8,586 nucleotides of DNA, from contig CASBPW010000289.1 of the NCBI GenBank assembly GCA_949127685.1, positions 1 through 8,586 of the forward strand, read 5' to 3'. Position 1 is the first letter of the stretch. Each line of letters begins with the position of its first letter. The notes under the pieces were generated by a model, which was given only the letters and a program-made list of their open reading frames with translations, did not search any database and was not told where the DNA came from. The position numbers and the translations under genes are program-made. The DNA is from Candidatus Sivonenia alaskensis PMM_0068 (lineage in GTDB: Bacteria > Cyanobacteriota > Cyanobacteriia > Gloeobacterales > PMM-0068). Of the stretch, positions 6,068-8,586 are shown in pieces.

Positions 6068-7771
6068 CTAAGGGCGACCACGAGCTATCGGTAAATCAGG
6101 ATTATCAAAGGCAGCAGGTACATCTTTTGTTTGGATCAAGATGGCATGGGGAACCGGGCGGGGCTCGTAGGCTGTGAGGCGTTGCCCCCGATAGACCAGG
6201 GAGGTGGAAGCTCCAGAATCCAGGAGTACGGCATCTTGAACGCCTGCTTTCACCAATGCTTGAGCTAGGTCCACGGCATTGACGCGATTGTGCGTAATTC
6301 CTGCGACAAACCGACCATCGCCCATCATCCCCATATAGGAGCGATGACGTGTCTGCATCCAAGAATCAATGACCTTATCCATTTGCTCTTTGGTCTGGCC
6401 TTGGCCATCTCGCACAAGCCAGGCACCACCTAAAAAGACATCCGTTGCATCAGGAACCAGAGATTGGATGCCTTCAATCGTATTCAAGTAGCCTTTATTA
6501 AAAGGGGCGACCACAAAAGCCTTGGGACTGATAATCACCAATGGACGACCGGCCAAGCCTCCAGATTCCGCTTGGATGATGGGCTCAAAAGCCCCTACAT
6601 TGGGACTGAGAATAGGACCAATCATCTTGGCAGGTTCACGGGTGCGTAGGGGAAAGAATCCACCGTTCACTGCGGCCTGAGTTGTAGGATTTTGATTTAG
6701 ATAGTCTTCCAGGCTATTGCGACCATCTCCATGAAAAGTGATCGGACGGCCACCTACCGCCATCGAAAGCTCTACTTTATCCACAGTGACAGAGAGGTAA
6801 GAGAGCTGAGCCTCAAAATTGACAGGAGGACGAGAAATAGATAAGTCCGCATCCTTCTCTCCACTGCCTTTTGCCAGAGCAAGTTGCAGATTGGATTGAC
6901 CAAAGCGATTGAGCTGCAAGATATCGCTTGATTCACCGGCATAGCCTTCACCCATCGTAAAAGCCATGCGATAACCAGCTTCCTTGGCTAAGGCTGTGAC
7001 CCGCTCATCTCGGTTGCCCGTGGGATAGGCAAGATAGTTGACAGAAATACCTAACCTTTTTTCCAGGATGGCTTTGGACTCAAACAATTCTCGATGGAGT
7101 TTAGCATCGTCTAACTTGGTGAGATCCACCGGATGGGTCATCGTGTGGGCCTCCACCGTGACGAGGCCATCTTTTACCACTTCTTTGAGTTGATCCCAGG
7201 TAACGTGATCTTTGCTCGTTTTTACGCCTACATAAGCTGGAACGATGAAGAATACGGCTGGATAGTTGAACTCTTTAAGGATCGGATAGGCTTCTTTATA
7301 ATTGCCAAGATAACCATCGTCAAAAGTCAGCAGAATCGGCTTTGCGGGAAGGGGCTTGTTTTCGGTGAGATTAGCATGGAGCTGGTCCATACTAATGGGC
7401 GTAAAGCCTGCTTCTTTAATGGACTCCATCTGCGCTCGGAATTTTCTGGGAGGTACGTCATAGGAGACATCTTTTTTCTTTTTGACGTCGTGATACATGA
7501 TCACAGGCACTCTAAACCTGCGGGATTCTGGAGTCATCTCCACAAAAGAGCTAGGGGCTTCTGCTGGGGCATTGGTAGGGGCGATTGTTTCTGCTGGGGG
7601 AGCGGGTGCAGCAGCAGTGGGCATTGGCGAGAACTGTACATAACAGAGGATTCCCCCAGCGAGAAAAGCAGTTGCCAAGGCGGCGGACCAAAGTTTGAAC
7701 CTTGATCCCCCAGACTTGCGACGGGGTAAATTCTGATCATTTCTGTGGGATTTTCTAATCCGTCTCTTCAT
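6068..7771 (-). CDS. Membrane-anchored fusion of polysaccharide deacetylase (CE4) and phosphodiester glycosidase (NAGPA/DUF2233) domains
   Basis: The protein has 567 residues. A basic N-terminus is followed by one hydrophobic segment (about 26-47), which is a membrane anchor or uncleaved signal, and then a Pro/Ala-rich linker (about 49-73). Residues about 85-300 form a NodB-type deacetylase with VIMYHDV (90-96), the catalytic motif TFDDGY (149-154), the metal-binding motif HTMTHP (209-214) and the AYPTGN loop (248-253). Residues about 325-548 resemble the phosphodiester glycosidase family, with VNGGFF (368-373), MGDGRFVAG (483-491) and LLDSGASTSL (516-525). The last differs from the more usual LDGGGSS form. 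The combination suggests extracytoplasmic remodelling of peptidoglycan or another glycan by removing acetyl groups and splitting sugar phosphodiesters; the substrate is unknown. The start is the ATG at 7769-7771 with AAGG five bases upstream. It probably shares a transcript with the protease gene downstream. Confidence 0.88.
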   Translation of the reverse strand: MKRRIRKSHRNDQNLPRRKSGGSRFKLWSAALATAFLAGGILCYVQFSPMPTAAAPAPPAETIAPTNAPAEAPSSFVEMTPESRRFRVPVIMYHDVKKKKDVSYDVPPRKFRAQMESIKEAGFTPISMDQLHANLTENKPLPAKPILLTFDDGYLGNYKEAYPILKEFNYPAVFFIVPAYVGVKTSKDHVTWDQLKEVVKDGLVTVEAHTMTHPVDLTKLDDAKLHRELFESKAILEKRLGISVNYLAYPTGNRDERVTALAKEAGYRMAFTMGEGYAGESSDILQLNRFGQSNLQLALAKGSGEKDADLSISRPPVNFEAQLSYLSVTVDKVELSMAVGGRPITFHGDGRNSLEDYLNQNPTTQAAVNGGFFPLRTREPAKMIGPILSPNVGAFEPIIQAESGGLAGRPLVIISPKAFVVAPFNKGYLNTIEGIQSLVPDATDVFLGGAWLVRDGQGQTKEQMDKVIDSWMQTRHRSYMGMMGDGRFVAGITHNRVNAVDLAQALVKAGVQDAVLLDSGASTSLVYRGQRLTAYEPRPVPHAILIQTKDVPAAFDNPDLPIARGRP

Positions 7772-7819
7772 AGGAGCCTTATGAGGTCTTGATTGAGGAC
7801 TACAAAAAGAGGATACAAC

Positions 7820-7837
7820 ATCAGGCCCTGACCTGAT
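7820..7837. promoter_or_regulatory. 18-bp inverted repeat in the leader of the deacetylase gene
   Basis: ATCAGG at 7820-7825 and CCTGAT at 7832-7837 flank a six-base loop. A smaller overlapping palindrome, TCAGGCCCTGA, sits at 7821-7831. The element lies about 50 bp upstream of the deacetylase ATG, and a -10-like TATACA (minus strand, 7875-7870) lies just beyond it, so it would fall in the 5' leader or at the promoter edge. It could be an operator or an RNA hairpin. There is no T-run, so a terminator is unlikely. Confidence 0.35.
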
Positions 7838-7888
7838 CGAGGGACCTTCTCTAGGCACCCCCTGCCCTATGTATATGTTGCGACAATT

Positions 7889-8100
7889 AACTAAGTGTTA
7901 AGGATCTTTTCGAGTTGCTTGCACAAGATTTTAAAGGGGCTATATTTAGTTTATCAACTTCGTTGGTTCAACAGTTCAAAGCGAAGAAACAGACGGGAAA
8001 TGATAAGTCCTTGTTAACTGTTCGCCCCGCCAAAGCTTCGTGAGAGCTAATCTCTGTTTGTGTCCGTGTTGATTAACTCTAAAGGGTTGTACATTGTTCG
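7889..8100 (+). repeat. Noncoding direct repeat, copy A
   Basis: This stretch realigns along its whole length with 8365-8576 at an offset of 475-478 bases, at roughly two-thirds identity by eye. Identical blocks include AAGTGTTAAGGAT (7893-7905), TATATTTA (7941-7948), AGACGGGAAA (7991-8000), CCCGCCAAAGCTTCG (8026-8040) and AACTCTAA (8075-8082). The small shifts in offset are not multiples of three and no frame is conserved, so this is not a diverged gene. Short potential stems (CGGG 7994-7997 with CCCG 8026-8029; GAGA with TCTC around 8042-8054) recur in altered form in copy B. The strand given is that of the promoter-like element and is an inference. Confidence 0.75.
7919..7946 (+). promoter_or_regulatory. 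Promoter-like element in repeat copy A
   Basis: TTGCAC (7919-7924), a 16-base spacer and TATATT (7941-7946) resemble sigma-70 -35 and -10 boxes. The same arrangement with the same spacer is kept in copy B although the flanks have diverged. Transcription would begin near 7953. The -35 match is only partial. Confidence 0.4.
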
Positions 8101-8174
8101 AAAAAGCTCCAAGTATTACAGTCGCCTCAACCTTGGTTTGATACACCATAAAAGTGTTACACAGGGATGCCTCT

Positions 8175-8189
8175 AGCCTAGTCTAGGCT
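8175..8189. repeat. Perfect 15-bp palindrome
   Basis: AGCCTAG (8175-8181), a central T and CTAGGCT (8183-8189) form a perfect inverted repeat. The one-base centre suits a dimeric DNA-binding protein site better than an RNA hairpin. No neighbouring gene start explains it within the window. Confidence 0.5.
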
Positions 8190-8252
8190 CCGACCGTGGT
8201 ATATGAATTAAATGGTGTGCCTCAGCTCTAAGGGCTGGGGCGCTGTATTTTG

Positions 8253-8317
8253 TGTGGGGTTTCTCGGCACGTGAGCTGCGCTTAGCCCCTGCCGGACACG
8301 GCTACGCTCAACCCACA
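8253..8317. repeat. Imperfect 65-nt stem-loop
   Basis: An outer stem pairs TGTGGG (8253-8258) and TT (8260-8261) with AA (8310-8311) and CCCACA (8312-8317), with one bulged G. Inside it, GCG plus TAGCC (8278-8280, 8283-8287) pairs with GGCTA plus CGC (8300-8307) around a 12-base loop. It resembles a palindromic intergenic repeat or a structured RNA. It is not flanked by a T-run, so a simple terminator is unlikely. Confidence 0.45.
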
Positions 8318-8364
8318 TGCACAGATACAGATAATTGCTAATAAAACCAAAAGTTACGCTGATC

Positions 8365-8576
8365 AACCAAGTGTTAAGGATTCTTACAAGGGTTTGCAAG
8401 GGTTGAGAAAGGGAGTATATTTAACTCATCAACCTTACACCAAGTTCAGGGGTTCAAACGAGGAAATAGACGGGAAAAGTTCACTTCCTTTTAACTATTC
8501 GACCCGCCAAAGCTTCGCAAGAACTAGTCTCTATTGCATCCACATTGTCAAACTCTAAGGGGTGTATACTTTCACA
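8365..8576 (+). repeat. Noncoding direct repeat, copy B
   Basis: This is the second copy of the unit at 7889-8100. Matching blocks are AAGTGTTAAGGAT (8369-8381), TATATTTA (8416-8423), AGACGGGAAA (8468-8477), CCCGCCAAAGCTTCG (8503-8517) and AACTCTAA (8551-8558). A stem CGGG/CCCG (8471-8474 with 8503-8506) is retained, and the intervening bases can form AAAAG/CTTTT. The window ends ten bases after the copy, so whether a gene follows cannot be seen. Confidence 0.75.
8394..8421 (+). promoter_or_regulatory. Promoter-like element in repeat copy B
   Basis: TTGCAA (8394-8399), a 16-base spacer and TATATT (8416-8421) repeat the arrangement of copy A. The start of transcription would be near 8428. Conservation of both boxes and the spacer, while the spacer sequence differs, is the main support. 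Confidence 0.4.
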
Positions 8577-8586
8577 AACATTCTGA

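Larger units (their letters stand above)
8101..8364. other. Intergenic stretch between the two repeat copies, with palindromes and no convincing gene
   Basis: No reading frame here has a family signature, a ribosome site or sensible composition. The stretch holds a perfect 15-bp palindrome (8175-8189) and an imperfect stem-loop (8253-8317), both listed separately. I see no tRNA, insertion-sequence ends or CRISPR units. Confidence 0.6.

Noticed and set aside
7133..7705. A 190-codon open frame on the plus strand, antisense to the deacetylase gene
   Set aside because: It lies wholly within a well-supported minus-strand gene with clear motifs, and its own translation shows no domain; it is a reading-frame shadow.
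8090..8105. GTTCGAA resembling a tRNA T-loop; also GGTTCAAAC near 8451 in copy B
   Set aside because: The flanking bases cannot form the five-base-pair T stem and no anticodon or acceptor arm can be built around either site.
8208..8399. A 63-codon open frame on the minus strand across the intergenic region
   Set aside because: It spans the stem-loop and enters repeat copy B, has no ribosome site and no recognisable family, and its composition does not look coding.
1..8586. CRISPR array, insertion sequence, integrase or attachment site
   Set aside because: No regularly spaced identical repeats, no transposase or integrase motifs, and no tRNA gene for integration were seen; the only direct repeat has two diverged copies.

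Overview
The window looks like core chromosome of a cyanobacterium with base composition close to 50% G+C. The best evidence is the fused pantothenate synthetase/cytidylate kinase gene, an arrangement known from cyanobacteria. A GlcE-type glycolate dehydrogenase subunit, a short RecQ and a CtpA-type processing protease fit the same assignment. I saw no copy of the HIP1 octamer GCGATCGC, so a HIP1-poor lineage is likely. The genus cannot be fixed from this window.

Layout from left to right. At 1-1106 (minus) is the 5' part of panC/cmk, which runs off the left edge. Upstream of it on the same strand is glcE (1163 to about 2350), probably in one transcription unit. A recQ-family helicase (2363-3784, plus) diverges from glcE with almost no DNA between the two start codons. 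Convergent with recQ is a two-gene toxin-antitoxin module on the minus strand: a DUF1778 antitoxin (4312-4596) followed by a GNAT acetyltransferase toxin (3804-4319), overlapping by 8 bp, with a 35-bp near-perfect palindrome as probable operator at 4617-4651. Next come two envelope genes on the minus strand: a lipoprotein-type C-terminal processing protease (4720-6000), preceded by a membrane-anchored protein fusing a polysaccharide deacetylase to a phosphodiester glycosidase domain (6068-7771).

The right end, 7772-8586, has no convincing gene. It holds two diverged direct copies of a roughly 210-bp noncoding sequence (7889-8100 and 8365-8576) about 476 bp apart. Each contains the same promoter-like pair (TTGCA(C/A), 16-nt spacer, TATATT) and short blocks able to form stems. 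Between them lie a perfect 15-bp palindrome and a larger imperfect stem-loop. This is the least explained part of the window and may be a duplicated small-RNA gene or duplicated regulatory region.

The genes serve separate tasks: coenzyme A and CMP metabolism, photorespiratory glycolate oxidation, DNA repair, a stress or maintenance module, and cell-wall or extracytoplasmic processing. The toxin-antitoxin pair is the only clearly accessory item among the coding genes.
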